A DNA stretch of 64,000 bases, taken from positions 310,001 to 374,000 of the forward strand of contig JBCDHW010000002.1 of assembly GCA_038749595.1 (NCBI GenBank), written 5' to 3'. The DNA comes from Parvularcula sp038749595 (GTDB lineage Bacteria; Pseudomonadota; Alphaproteobacteria; Caulobacterales; Parvularculaceae). Below the pieces are notes generated by a model. The model searched no databases. It saw only the letters and a program-made list of their open reading frames with translations, and was not told the DNA's origin. The translations under genes were made by a program, and so were the position numbers. Of the stretch, positions 44,722-53,058 are shown in pieces (position 1 is the first letter of the stretch; each line of letters opens with the position of its first letter).

Positions 44722-44880
44722 ATGCTTGCCCGCGCCGTCGTCGCCGCTGGACTGATCCCAACACCAACCGCAGGGCGGGCGGCTCCGTGCCCCATGGGCG
44801 TTGAGGTTGTGGGCGAAAACCGAGAATTGACACCTGCTTGGCACGCCCCCTCCGTCACCTCAGTCGCGCACGGCGGCTAA
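44722..44880 (+). CDS. Possible small ORF of 52 residues
   Basis: ATG 44722 is preceded by GAGGAGAGACCTGTG, a good Shine-Dalgarno. The frame codes for a short Pro/Ala-rich peptide (MLARAVVAAGLIPTPTAG) without recognisable domain. In the roughly 360 bases between the flavin reductase start and the SLC13 gene I see nothing else. It may be chance. Confidence 0.2.
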   Translation: MLARAVVAAGLIPTPTAGRAAPCPMGVEVVGENRELTPAWHAPSVTSVAHGG

Positions 44881-44961
44881 ACGCGCTGACCATGCCGCCA
44901 CCCCGAAGTCCCCAGCCCCTGCCGTTTGCGCAGGCGTTCCGGAGCAGTTCCCCCGCCACCC

Positions 44962-46812
44962 ATGACGCTTGAAGACTTCATCCAGCAATGGCCGATGTGG
45001 TACACCCTCGCCCTGATCGGCGGGGCCGTGGTCCTCTACGCCATCGATCGGTACGCCATTGAAAGCGTCTCCGCGGCGATCATGGTCGCCATGCTGGTGC
45101 CCTTCGCACTGTTCCCCATCACCGACGAAGCAACTGGCGGCGCTATCCTCGATCCAGGGATTTTGCTCTCCGGTTTCGCCAACCCAGCGCTGTTCGCCAT
45201 TCTCGCGCTGTTGATCGTCGGCCAGGGCATGTACCAGTCCGGCGCGCTCGAATACCCCACACGCCTACTCGTCTCCGCCTACGACCGCTTCAAGACTTGG
45301 GCCGTGGTGCTGATCTTCGCCTTCGTGATGATCGTCTCGGCGTTCCTCAACAACACGCCGGTGGTGGTGATGTTCGTCCCCATCATCGCGGCCATCGCGG
45401 CGCAGGGCGGCATGACCACCTCGCGGCTGATGATGCCGCTCAGCTTCCTGTCGATCCTCGGCGGCATGTGCACCACCATCGGCTCATCCACCAACCTCTT
45501 GGCCGTGGAGGCCTTTGAGCTGGCGGGCGGGCCGCGGCTAGACTTCTTCGCGCTGATGCCTCTCGGCTTGGTGCTGCTCGCCGTCGGGGCAACCTACATG
45601 GCCATCGCCTCCCGGTTCCTCATTCCGGTGCGCCAGGGGCCCAACGATGCCCAGGCCAAGGACGGCCGCCAGTTCGTCGCGCAAATCACCATCGACCGCG
45701 GTAACCCGCTGATTGGTCAAGCCGCCAAAGCCGGCCGTTTCGAAGAGCTCCCCGACATCACCGTACGGATGATCCAGCGCCGGGAAGAGCCGATCTTGCC
45801 GCCCTTCGACGACGTCAATCTGCGGCTTGGCGACAAGCTGATCGTCGCCGGAACCCGCGATGCCCTGACCAGCATCCTCCGCAAACGTCCTGAAATCCTC
45901 GACAGCTTCCTGAGTGAAGTGGAGACCGTCGACGGCGCCAGCCGCGAGCTCAGCATGGTGGAGGCCGTCGTGGCCCCGGGCTCGCGCATCATCGGGCGGT
46001 CGATCAACCAGATCCGCTTCCGCTTTCAGACCAATTGCGTCATCGTCGGCCTGCAACGACGCAGCCGGATGATCCGTACAGAGATTTCATCAATCCGGCT
46101 CGATGCAGGCGATATCTTGCTGATCCTCGGGGATCTCGGCGACGTGCAAAAGCTGCGCAACGACCGGGACATCATCATGCTCGAACGGTCGATGCAGGGG
46201 CTGCCCGACCCGGCCCACGCGCGCTGGGCGGGGCTGATCTTTGTCTCCGTCGTCGCCGCGGCCTCCACCGGGCTGCTGCCGATCTCCGTCGCGGCCATTG
46301 TCGGCGCCACGGCGATGCTCGCCACCGGCTGCCTGAACGTCCGCCAGGCGGGCCGCGCCGTCGACCGGCGCGTTTTCCTGCTGGTCGGGGTGGCCCTCGG
46401 CCTCGGCACCGCGCTCCAGCGAACCGGCGGGGCTGATCTGATCGCTTCGATGATCACCCCCCTCGCCGCGGGCGGCGGCACCACGGCGCTGATCGCAGTG
46501 ATGTTCGCAATCACGGCGATCCTTACCAACTTGCTGTCCAACAACGCCACCGCCGTGCTGCTCGTGCCCATCGGCTACAGCGCTGCCCAAGCCGCGGGGA
46601 TCGACCCCACCGTCCTCGTCTTAACCATCATCTACGCGGCGAATTGCTCGTTCGCGACGCCGGTCGCCTACCAGACCAATCTGCTGGTGATGGGCCCAGG
46701 CCATTACCGCTTCGGCGATTTCGTGCGGGTCGGCGTGCCGATGACCATCCTCCTCTGGATCGTCTATACCGTCGTCGCGCCCATCTATTTCCGCGCGGTT
46801 GGGCTCCTTTGA
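44962..46812 (+). CDS. SLC13/ArsB-type membrane transporter with two cytoplasmic RCK_C (TrkA_C) domains
   Basis: A 616-residue polytopic protein. An N-terminal set of helices contains AFLNNTPVVVMFVPII and GGMCTTIGSSTNLL. Next comes a soluble insert (about 220-410) with two RCK_C domains, recognisable in NLRLGDKLIVAGTRDAL and LDAGDILLILGDLGDV. The second helix bundle contains LLSNNATAVLLVPIG and NCSFATPVAYQTNLLVMGPG. This is the arrangement of the anion/sulphate permease group of the SLC13 family. Substrate is not determinable. Start chosen at ATG 44962, although only a weak Shine-Dalgarno is visible. The stop overlaps a spurious frame of bpt. Confidence 0.9.
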   Translation: MTLEDFIQQWPMWYTLALIGGAVVLYAIDRYAIESVSAAIMVAMLVPFALFPITDEATGGAILDPGILLSGFANPALFAILALLIVGQGMYQSGALEYPTRLLVSAYDRFKTWAVVLIFAFVMIVSAFLNNTPVVVMFVPIIAAIAAQGGMTTSRLMMPLSFLSILGGMCTTIGSSTNLLAVEAFELAGGPRLDFFALMPLGLVLLAVGATYMAIASRFLIPVRQGPNDAQAKDGRQFVAQITIDRGNPLIGQAAKAGRFEELPDITVRMIQRREEPILPPFDDVNLRLGDKLIVAGTRDALTSILRKRPEILDSFLSEVETVDGASRELSMVEAVVAPGSRIIGRSINQIRFRFQTNCVIVGLQRRSRMIRTEISSIRLDAGDILLILGDLGDVQKLRNDRDIIMLERSMQGLPDPAHARWAGLIFVSVVAAASTGLLPISVAAIVGATAMLATGCLNVRQAGRAVDRRVFLLVGVALGLGTALQRTGGADLIASMITPLAAGGGTTALIAVMFAITAILTNLLSNNATAVLLVPIGYSAAQAAGIDPTVLVLTIIYAANCSFATPVAYQTNLLVMGPGHYRFGDFVRVGVPMTILLWIVYTVVAPIYFRAVGLL

Positions 46813-46927
46813 CCGCTTGCAACTTGGGCAAAGTCGATTCACCTTGAGGCATCAAGCTGGTGACAGTTTTGAAGCTGCCATGTGCTATGCGGGTGCATGG
46901 GGTCGGGCATCGAACATAAGGGCAGGT

Positions 46928-47653
46928 ATGAAGAACTTTTTCCTCGGCGGCCGGACCGAATTCTACGTCACCGCCGAGTCGGATTGCCCCTATCTGCCGG
47001 GTCGGCAGGAGAAAAAGATCTTCACCTTTCTTGGGGGTGAGAGCGCCCCGGAGATCAACTCTGTCCTCTCCCGCCGCGGTTTCCGCCGCTCACAAAACAT
47101 CGCCTACCTGCCCGCCTGCGAGGGATGCAGCGCCTGTCGCCCGGTGCGCATCAACGTGGCGCGCTTTGAAGAAAAGCGCTGGCGCCGGACGCTCAACCGC
47201 AATGCCGATCTGACGCGCAAGATGCGCCCAGCGAAGGTGACGACTGAACAATTCTCCCTGCTCCGCGGCTATCTCGACAGCCGCCATGACGGCGGCGGCA
47301 TGACCGACATGACCGTCCTCGACTACCAGCAGATGGTCGAGCAGACGCCCGTCGACACGGTGTTGGTGGAATATCGGGATGCGGAAGGTCAGCTTACGGC
47401 CTGTGCCCTCTCCGACCGCCTCGAGGACGGTCTGTCGATGGTCTACAGCTTCTTTGAACCCGAAGACCCCAAGCGTTCGCTCGGCAGTTTCATGATCGCC
47501 GACCACGTCCGCCTCGCCGCCGAGCTCGGCCTACCGTACGTGTACCTCGGATATTGGGTCAAAGACTCCCCCAAAATGGACTACAAACGAAAATTCAAAC
47601 CCCTCGAAATCATGACCCGCGAAGGCTGGGTCGAGATGGGGGAAAGCGCTTAG
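46928..47653 (+). CDS. bpt: Aspartate/glutamate leucyltransferase (Bpt, N-end rule)
   Basis: Cytoplasmic aminoacyl-tRNA-protein transferase that adds Leu to proteins bearing N-terminal Asp or Glu, marking them for ClpAP. The 241 residues contain the Cys-rich N-terminal motif YLPACEGCSACRPVRI and the C-terminal GNAT-fold region YLGYWVKDSPKMDYKRKFKPLE. ATG 46928 follows AGGGCAGGT; the longer upstream frame overlaps the transporter and is rejected. It lies close to clpX and clpP, a suggestive proteolysis neighbourhood. Confidence 0.94.
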   Translation: MKNFFLGGRTEFYVTAESDCPYLPGRQEKKIFTFLGGESAPEINSVLSRRGFRRSQNIAYLPACEGCSACRPVRINVARFEEKRWRRTLNRNADLTRKMRPAKVTTEQFSLLRGYLDSRHDGGGMTDMTVLDYQQMVEQTPVDTVLVEYRDAEGQLTACALSDRLEDGLSMVYSFFEPEDPKRSLGSFMIADHVRLAAELGLPYVYLGYWVKDSPKMDYKRKFKPLEIMTREGWVEMGESA

Positions 47654-47677
47654 CGCGAGCCGACCGCTGATGATGCG

Positions 47678-48829
47678 ATGAGCCAAAATTCCACGTCAGC
47701 CCTATCGCGCTTTTTTCGCCGTTACGCCAAGGATCCTGAAAGGGCCGAAGCCCTGTTAATGGATCCTCTTTCGCAGCACCTGCGAAATCTTGCGCCTGGC
47801 GATACTCTGTGTCGTGAAAATGATCCTGCAGATCGGCTTTGGATCGTCGAGTTTGGCACGTTCCACATCTACCGGGACGGCCACTTCGTAACGCAGGCGG
47901 CGCAAACCGAGGTCTTGGGTGAGCAAGGCTTGCTTGGTGTTCCCGCAGAGACTGTTGCCGAGCGCAGTAAGTGTCGGAACAGCACGCTGATCGCGGCGAC
48001 CAAGTGTAAAATTTGGATCGTGCACGAACAAACAATCGACCAGCTCTCTCCTGAGGCACGGTACCATTGGGCCGATGTCTTAGCCCGGGTTCTAAGCGAT
48101 AAATTGCTAGCGACATCGAACCTCAAGGTAGACGCGGACGTCGAGCATTCCGCATCGCTCTCACTCATCAGCCGTTTCGTCGACAAGACGGGGCAAACGT
48201 TTGTACAGGGACTACTCCAGAAGGGTGATGAATTCAGCGATTATCGTTTTGAGCAAGTCTCAGCAGTCGTCTGGTTTAGCGATATCGCAGGCTTCTCGAA
48301 GGCCGCCCGCGGAAAAGCGCCGAAGGACATCGGAAGGCTTCTCGACCCAGTGATGCACCTCAAAGTCTCGACAATCCAAGAGCATGGTGGAGAGATAGAG
48401 GTTTTCACGGGGGATGGCCTCACCGCGTTTTGGATTTGCAGGAGTGACGATCAGCTTACGGAGGCTTGTAGCAAAGCCGTTTCCGCAGCGCGGACCGTCT
48501 TGGAATCGTTCCCAGGCGCGAAAACGGATCCACTCCTAGGGCTTCGGATCGGACTTCACGCAGGAAATGCGCTTGCAGGAAATTTCGGAGCCAACGGCCG
48601 CATCGCCTACTCGTTGACTGGCGAGATGATCAATGACGGGTCGCGGTACGAAAGCGCCCGCGTCGATGTTGATGGTCACGAGCTCGGACCCATCAGGATC
48701 AGTCCATCAGTACACGAACGAATAAGCTCGGAGCAACGCGGTGTGTTTAAGAAAAAGCCGCGCCGCTTTGTTGCAAAGCACGATGCGTTGTTCGCGGCCT
48801 ACGTTCTCAAGGCCGCAAACAGAAGATGA
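47678..48829 (+). CDS. Class III nucleotidyl cyclase with N-terminal cyclic-nucleotide-binding-like domain
   Basis: A soluble 383-residue protein. Residues about 30-145 resemble a cNMP-binding/Crp-like beta barrel (RLWIVEFGTFHIYRDGHF, EVLGEQGLLGV). Residues 190-375 form a class III cyclase. Both metal Asp residues are present (FSDIAGFS Asp202; FTGDGLTAF Asp246), and the transition-state Asn319/Arg323 pair is intact. The purine-specifying positions are unusual: where adenylyl cyclases have Lys before the GDG motif there is Val242. It probably makes a cyclic nucleotide, but which one is unclear. It lies 24 bases after bpt, and its base composition is slightly less GC-rich. Confidence 0.85.
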   Translation: MSQNSTSALSRFFRRYAKDPERAEALLMDPLSQHLRNLAPGDTLCRENDPADRLWIVEFGTFHIYRDGHFVTQAAQTEVLGEQGLLGVPAETVAERSKCRNSTLIAATKCKIWIVHEQTIDQLSPEARYHWADVLARVLSDKLLATSNLKVDADVEHSASLSLISRFVDKTGQTFVQGLLQKGDEFSDYRFEQVSAVVWFSDIAGFSKAARGKAPKDIGRLLDPVMHLKVSTIQEHGGEIEVFTGDGLTAFWICRSDDQLTEACSKAVSAARTVLESFPGAKTDPLLGLRIGLHAGNALAGNFGANGRIAYSLTGEMINDGSRYESARVDVDGHELGPIRISPSVHERISSEQRGVFKKKPRRFVAKHDALFAAYVLKAANRR

Positions 48830-48830
48830 A

Positions 48831-50150
48831 TTAAGCGCTCTGGTCCGCTGGTGCGGCGGCTTGCTTGCCGCCTTCGGCGAAGACTTGCAGCGGGTTGCCG
48901 CGGCCTTCGACGACTTCCTCGTTGACCACCACCTCTTCGACACCTTCGAGGGTGGGCAGGTCGAACATCGTGTCGAGCAGGATGCCTTCCATGATCGAGC
49001 GAAGGCCCCGCGCGCCGGTCTTCCGCGTGATCGCCTTGCGCGCCACCGCGGACAGGGCATCGTCCGTGAACGTCAGTTCGACATTCTCCATCTCAAAGAG
49101 GCGCTGGTACTGCTTGACCAGAGCGTTCTTCGGCGAGGTCAGGATCTGCACCAGCGCGTCCTCGTCGAGGTCTTCGAGGGTCGCGATGACCGGCAGACGG
49201 CCGATAAATTCCGGGATCAGACCAAACTTCAGAAGGTCTTCCGGCTCAACCTGGCGAAGGACCTCGCCGATGCGGGCTTCTTCGATTTCCTTGACCTCAG
49301 CGCCGAAGCCGATGGACGCGCCATCGCCGCGGTTCTGGATCACCTTATCAAGGCCCGCGAACGCGCCGCCGACGATGAACAGGATGTTCGTCGTGTCGAC
49401 CTGCAGGAACTCTTGCTGCGGATGCTTCCGGCCCCCTTGCGGCGGCACCGATGCAACCGTGCCTTCCATGATCTTGAGGAGCGCCTGCTGCACACCCTCG
49501 CCCGAGACATCGCGGGTAATCGAGGGGTTATCCGACTTGCGGCTGATCTTATCGATCTCGTCGATATAGACGATACCCCGCTGGGCACGCTCGACATTGT
49601 AGTCAGCAGCCTGGAGCAGCTTGAGAACGATGTTCTCGACGTCTTCACCGACATAACCCGCTTCAGTCAGGGTCGTCGCGTCAGCCATCGTGAACGGCAC
49701 ATCAAGGATGCGCGCCAGGGTTTGCGCCAACAGCGTCTTACCCGAACCCGTCGGACCGACGAGCAGGATGTTCGACTTCGCCAATTCCACGTCAGAATTC
49801 TTCTGCGCGTGGTTGAGCCGCTTAAAGTGGTTGTGCACAGCCACCGACAGGACGCGCTTGGCGTAGCTCTGTCCGATCACATAATCGTCCAGCACCTGGT
49901 GAATGTGCTGCGGGCTCGGCACACCGTCGCCCGATTTCACGAGGGTCGACTTCGACTCCTCGCGGATGATGTCCATGCAGAGCTCAACGCACTCGTCGCA
50001 GATAAAGACCGTCGGTCCTGCGATCAGCTTGCGCACCTCATGCTGAGACTTGCCGCAGAACGAGCAGTAGAGGGTGTTCTTGCCGTCGCCCGAACCGCCG
50101 GTTCCGCTGGGTCCCGCGCCGTTTCCGCCCTTGTTGCTCACTTTGCTCAT
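48831..50150 (-). CDS. clpX: ATP-dependent Clp protease ATPase subunit ClpX
   Basis: Hexameric AAA+ unfoldase that feeds ClpP. The 439 residues include the N-terminal zinc finger (CSFCGKSQHEV and CDECVEL), Walker A GPTGSGKT, Walker B IVYIDEIDK, the RKH pore-loop region GGRKHPQQEF, sensor GARGLRSIMEG and IPEFIGRLPV. It has an Ala-rich variable tail. It follows clpP (185-base gap) on the minus strand, the usual order, and converges on the cyclase gene with one base between stops. Confidence 0.98.
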   Translation of the reverse strand: MSKVSNKGGNGAGPSGTGGSGDGKNTLYCSFCGKSQHEVRKLIAGPTVFICDECVELCMDIIREESKSTLVKSGDGVPSPQHIHQVLDDYVIGQSYAKRVLSVAVHNHFKRLNHAQKNSDVELAKSNILLVGPTGSGKTLLAQTLARILDVPFTMADATTLTEAGYVGEDVENIVLKLLQAADYNVERAQRGIVYIDEIDKISRKSDNPSITRDVSGEGVQQALLKIMEGTVASVPPQGGRKHPQQEFLQVDTTNILFIVGGAFAGLDKVIQNRGDGASIGFGAEVKEIEEARIGEVLRQVEPEDLLKFGLIPEFIGRLPVIATLEDLDEDALVQILTSPKNALVKQYQRLFEMENVELTFTDDALSAVARKAITRKTGARGLRSIMEGILLDTMFDLPTLEGVEEVVVNEEVVEGRGNPLQVFAEGGKQAAAPADQSA

Positions 50151-50335
50151 AGTTTAGCTCCTCATGCAGCCCTGGGGAGAACTGCAGCCACCATCGTGAC
50201 AACGCCATCACAGCCCACCAAGCAACCTGCCCTATGCCGGGAGGCTGCGCAATCACACCGTGTCACACAGGTTAGTGCGCGATGTATTGATGTGACGTTG
50301 CAGGTCTGGGGCCAATCAACGCTATCGCCGTTACG

Positions 50336-50980
50336 TTACTTCGCGTCGTCACTCGTATCGGTTGCAACGCGTTTTTCAAAGACCTGATCAATCAGGCCAA
50401 AGTCCTGCGCCTCGACGGGCGTCATGAAATGGTCCCGATCCAGGGTCCGCTCGATCGTTTCGTAGTCTTGGCCGGTGTGCTCGACATAGATCTCGTTGAG
50501 GCGGCGTTTCGTCTCAAGAATATCCTTAGCGTGCCGCTCAATGTCCGACGCCTGGCCTTGGAAGCCGGCTGAGGGCTGGTGCACCATGATCCGGCTGTTC
50601 GGAAGCGAGAAGCGTTGGTCCTTCTGGCCCGCCGCCAGAAGAAGGGAGCCCATCGACGCCGCCATCCCGATACAAATCGTCGAGACCGCTGGCCGCACGT
50701 AGCGCATCGTGTCGTAAATCGCGAGGCCAGAGGTCACCTGACCGCCCGGGCTGTTGATGTAAAAGGCGATATCTTTCTTGGGGTTATCCGCTTCGAGGAA
50801 GAGAAGCTGCGCCACCAAAAGGGTCGAGACCTGGTCGTGCACCGGGCCCGAGAGGAACACGATCCGCTCTTTCAGCAGACGCGAGTAGATGTCGAAACTC
50901 CGCTCCCCGCGGCTCGTTTGCTCGATCACCATCGGGATCAGCGTGTTCATTGTAAGGTCGTGAGGATCACGTTCGGACAT
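50336..50980 (-). CDS. clpP: ATP-dependent Clp protease proteolytic subunit ClpP
   Basis: Serine protease forming a tetradecameric barrel. The catalytic triad is visible at Ser109 (GMAASMGS), His134 (MVHQPSAG) and Asp183, with the exact spacing of E. coli ClpP. ATG 50980 follows CGGAGACCTTG and gives 214 residues with the short propeptide; the ATG at 51013 lacks support. Confidence 0.98.
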   Translation of the reverse strand: MSERDPHDLTMNTLIPMVIEQTSRGERSFDIYSRLLKERIVFLSGPVHDQVSTLLVAQLLFLEADNPKKDIAFYINSPGGQVTSGLAIYDTMRYVRPAVSTICIGMAASMGSLLLAAGQKDQRFSLPNSRIMVHQPSAGFQGQASDIERHAKDILETKRRLNEIYVEHTGQDYETIERTLDRDHFMTPVEAQDFGLIDQVFEKRVATDTSDDAK

Positions 50981-51040
50981 CAAGGTCTCCGGGAGAATCG
51001 GTGGGGTCGTCAAAGGAATGGCTGACGGAAGTAGGCAACC

Positions 51041-51067
51041 TAACCGCGGGTGGCAACCGCCAGGTTA
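51041..51067. other. Stem-loop upstream of clpP
   Basis: TAACCGCGG (51041-51049), a 7-base loop, then CCGC (51057-51060) and GGTTA (51063-51067) form a 9-bp stem with a 2-base bulge. It begins about 60 bases upstream of the clpP start. The remaining sequence from 50981 to 51336 shows no credible gene. It could be a leader or attenuator structure. Confidence 0.35.
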
Positions 51068-51336
51068 AGGCTGGCGCCTCTCACGTTTTTGCAATCGCCG
51101 GGCAGATGGCACGTTTCGGGACCCTCGTGCACCCGGACACGCGCTGACCAGGCGCGGTGCCGAGACGCTTGTTACAGATCAAGCCATTGTTTTCCCGTGC
51201 TTATCCTTCACCCTCCGCAGACAATCAGCCGCAGGAAGCTGCACAAGAGCAGGAAACCCAGCCCCGACGTGAAATCTATGGTTAACGAATGCTTCAGATG
51301 TGCTAACGGTTGAGAGAGCGACGATAGGGGACGCCG

Positions 51337-51915
51337 ATGTTGGGGAAACGTTTTTTGGCAGGCTTCATTGCCGTCGTCGGGCTCGTCCTGACGCCTGCGC
51401 ACGCCGTCCTGATGATGGCGCTGGAAGAACAAAACGATGATCTCGTCTTCTTTTTCGAGGGTTCCATCAACCTCGACGACCTCGTGGTGCGGTCCACGCT
51501 GACCCCCGACGACCGGGCTGGTATCGGCGCGACGGTCGGGTCGATCCTCTCCTTCCCGGAAAACACCATGCGCGATGCGTATGAAGGCCAGTCGCTGCCC
51601 CGCTTTGGCACGCTGAATTCCGGCCTGCGCGACGGCATCGCCACCGGAGATGGGTTCGGCATCTTCGCCGATGACTCCTTCGCCGTGCCCGCTGGGTATG
51701 TTTCGGGTCAGTGGATCACTGGCTCGATGACGATTGAAGACGCGTCCTTGTCGACCTTTGGGATCGTCGCAGGTGTCTACGGTATCACCCTCTCCAACGG
51801 CTCACGATTCGTGCTGCTTGCAGGAGACGTCGAAATTGTCCCCATCCCTGGCGCCGCCGCTTTGTTCGTGCCGGTCCTGGGTGCTCTCGCCATGCGGAAA
51901 CGTCTCCGCCGCTAG
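51337..51915 (+). CDS. VPxPA-CTERM-like sorting-domain protein (VPIPG variant)
   Basis: A 192-residue secreted protein: signal peptide (about 1-23, TPAHA), a mature domain with no Cys and many acidic residues, and a C-terminal tail. The tail is IVPIPGAAALFVPVLGALAM and then RKRLRR, i.e. motif, hydrophobic helix and basic end. The fifth motif position is Gly rather than Ala. AGGGGA precedes ATG 51337. The mature domain is not recognised. It is followed by a strong terminator and then another CTERM gene. Confidence 0.78.
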   Translation: MLGKRFLAGFIAVVGLVLTPAHAVLMMALEEQNDDLVFFFEGSINLDDLVVRSTLTPDDRAGIGATVGSILSFPENTMRDAYEGQSLPRFGTLNSGLRDGIATGDGFGIFADDSFAVPAGYVSGQWITGSMTIEDASLSTFGIVAGVYGITLSNGSRFVLLAGDVEIVPIPGAAALFVPVLGALAMRKRLRR

Positions 51916-51937
51916 GGTAGGTCAGCATCGCCGTCGA

Positions 51938-51965
51938 AAAAAAGGCGCCGACCGGCGCTTTTTTT
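51938..51965 (+). terminator. Rho-independent terminator after the VPIPG-CTERM gene
   Basis: GCGCC (51945-51949) pairs with GGCGC (51954-51958) around a GACC tetraloop, followed by T7, and preceded by A7, so it may work on both strands. Confidence 0.8.
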
Positions 51966-52184
51966 GTGCGCGAAACCCATCCGTCCTGATTTGAAACACC
52001 CACGGGCTTCACCAACCCCTTTCCTGTGTCTCGTTCTCATCGTTGGACGGAGAACTTGACGCTGATCGATCCGAAAACCTGCCCAGGAACAGCATCTTCT
52101 AACCTCGCGGCACCAGCACGCACGGGCGGCACAATTCTCGAAACCTTAAAGCAACGCCTAAAAATTCTCACCGTCCGTTAAGTT

Positions 52185-52200
52185 TGGCACAACCATTGCA
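52185..52200 (+). promoter_or_regulatory. Consensus sigma-54 (RpoN) promoter before a VPxPA-CTERM gene
   Basis: TGGCAC-AACCA-TTGCA fits the -24/-12 consensus TGGCAC-N5-TTGCW exactly, with GG and GC ten bases apart. It lies about 115 bases upstream of the ATG at 52317 inside a 400-base gene-free gap (51916-52316). Nothing else in that gap stands out except the upstream terminator. Confidence 0.65.
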
Positions 52201-52316
52201 ACGATCATCTCGTTGAAGGTTGCCGGGGGGCGCAATCAACGTCAGCGCAGAAGAACGTCAGCCAACCCCGGTTGCTCTCGACACCAATTGTCGTCGAAAA
52301 CAGAGGGGGCCAATCC

Positions 52317-52979
52317 ATGGCTAAGACAAGCAAAATCGCTGCGCTGACCGCAGCACTCACCATCGCAGGCACCGTCGCGGCGAGCGCGTCCACCGTGACG
52401 CTTTCACGCCAGCAGCCCAACAGCACGTTCGGCACACCGAACCTGTCCCAGCAGGTGACGATCACCGCCGGCATCGATACGGCGCCCGACACATTCAACG
52501 CAGGCATCTTCCGCCTCGTCGAGGATGACAACGGGATCCTCCGTGATATCCTCGCGTTCTGCCTCGACCCAGACACCACGCTCGACCTGAACCAAGCGTT
52601 CGACACGATGACCACGGCCCTGCCTTGGGCGGCGCGTCTCGCCGAAATCGACAAGCTCTTCACCAGCTCCGTCGCTGAAGTCGACACGGCCGCAGAAGCC
52701 GCCGGCTTCCAAATGGCGCTCTGGGAAATCATCGTCGACTCGACGCCGGGCGACATCAGCACCGGTGACTTCATTGTTTCGGGTACGGCCCAAGCCAACG
52801 CCTTCGCAGCCGACTATCTGAGCCGTTTGGCGATGGCCGACATGGGCGGCTTCCGCCTCACCACCTACGTGAACGACGGCCAAGACCTGATCTCGTGGGA
52901 GCCGGTTCCGGTCCCAGCAGCAGCGCTGCTGTTCGCACCAGCGATCGGCGCCGTGATGCGGAAGAAGCGCAAGGCATAA
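52317..52979 (+). CDS. VPxPA-CTERM sorting-domain protein
   Basis: A 220-residue secreted protein: signal peptide (MAKTSK, hydrophobic core, cleavage near ASA), a mature domain resembling the adhesin-like parts of PEP-CTERM proteins (a Thr/Gln-rich opening and ALWEIIVDSTPGD), and the tail EPVPVPAAALLFAPAIGAVM with a KKRK end. AGAGGGGG precedes ATG 52317. Predicted to be exported and processed by an exosortase and so end in the envelope or extracellular matrix. Likely RpoN-controlled; followed by its own terminator. Confidence 0.83.
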   Translation: MAKTSKIAALTAALTIAGTVAASASTVTLSRQQPNSTFGTPNLSQQVTITAGIDTAPDTFNAGIFRLVEDDNGILRDILAFCLDPDTTLDLNQAFDTMTTALPWAARLAEIDKLFTSSVAEVDTAAEAAGFQMALWEIIVDSTPGDISTGDFIVSGTAQANAFAADYLSRLAMADMGGFRLTTYVNDGQDLISWEPVPVPAAALLFAPAIGAVMRKKRKA

Positions 52980-53009
52980 CGCCTCCATCGCTTCACGATG
53001 AAAGAGGAA

Positions 53010-53036
53010 GGGCGCTTCTCCTAGGGCGCCCTTTTT
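53010..53036 (+). terminator. Rho-independent terminator after the VPxPA-CTERM gene
   Basis: GGGCGC (53010-53015) pairs with GCGCCC (53026-53031), followed by T5. About 30 bases after the stop codon. Confidence 0.85.
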
Positions 53037-53058
53037 CTTATTCTCCGCTCACAGAGTT

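Noticed and set aside
48741..50387. 548-residue plus-strand open frame
   Set aside because: Antisense of clpX, whose identity is certain.
51097..51130. TGGCAC near 51106 as a second sigma-54 promoter before the gene at 51337
   Set aside because: The downstream element does not read TTGCA at the required distance.
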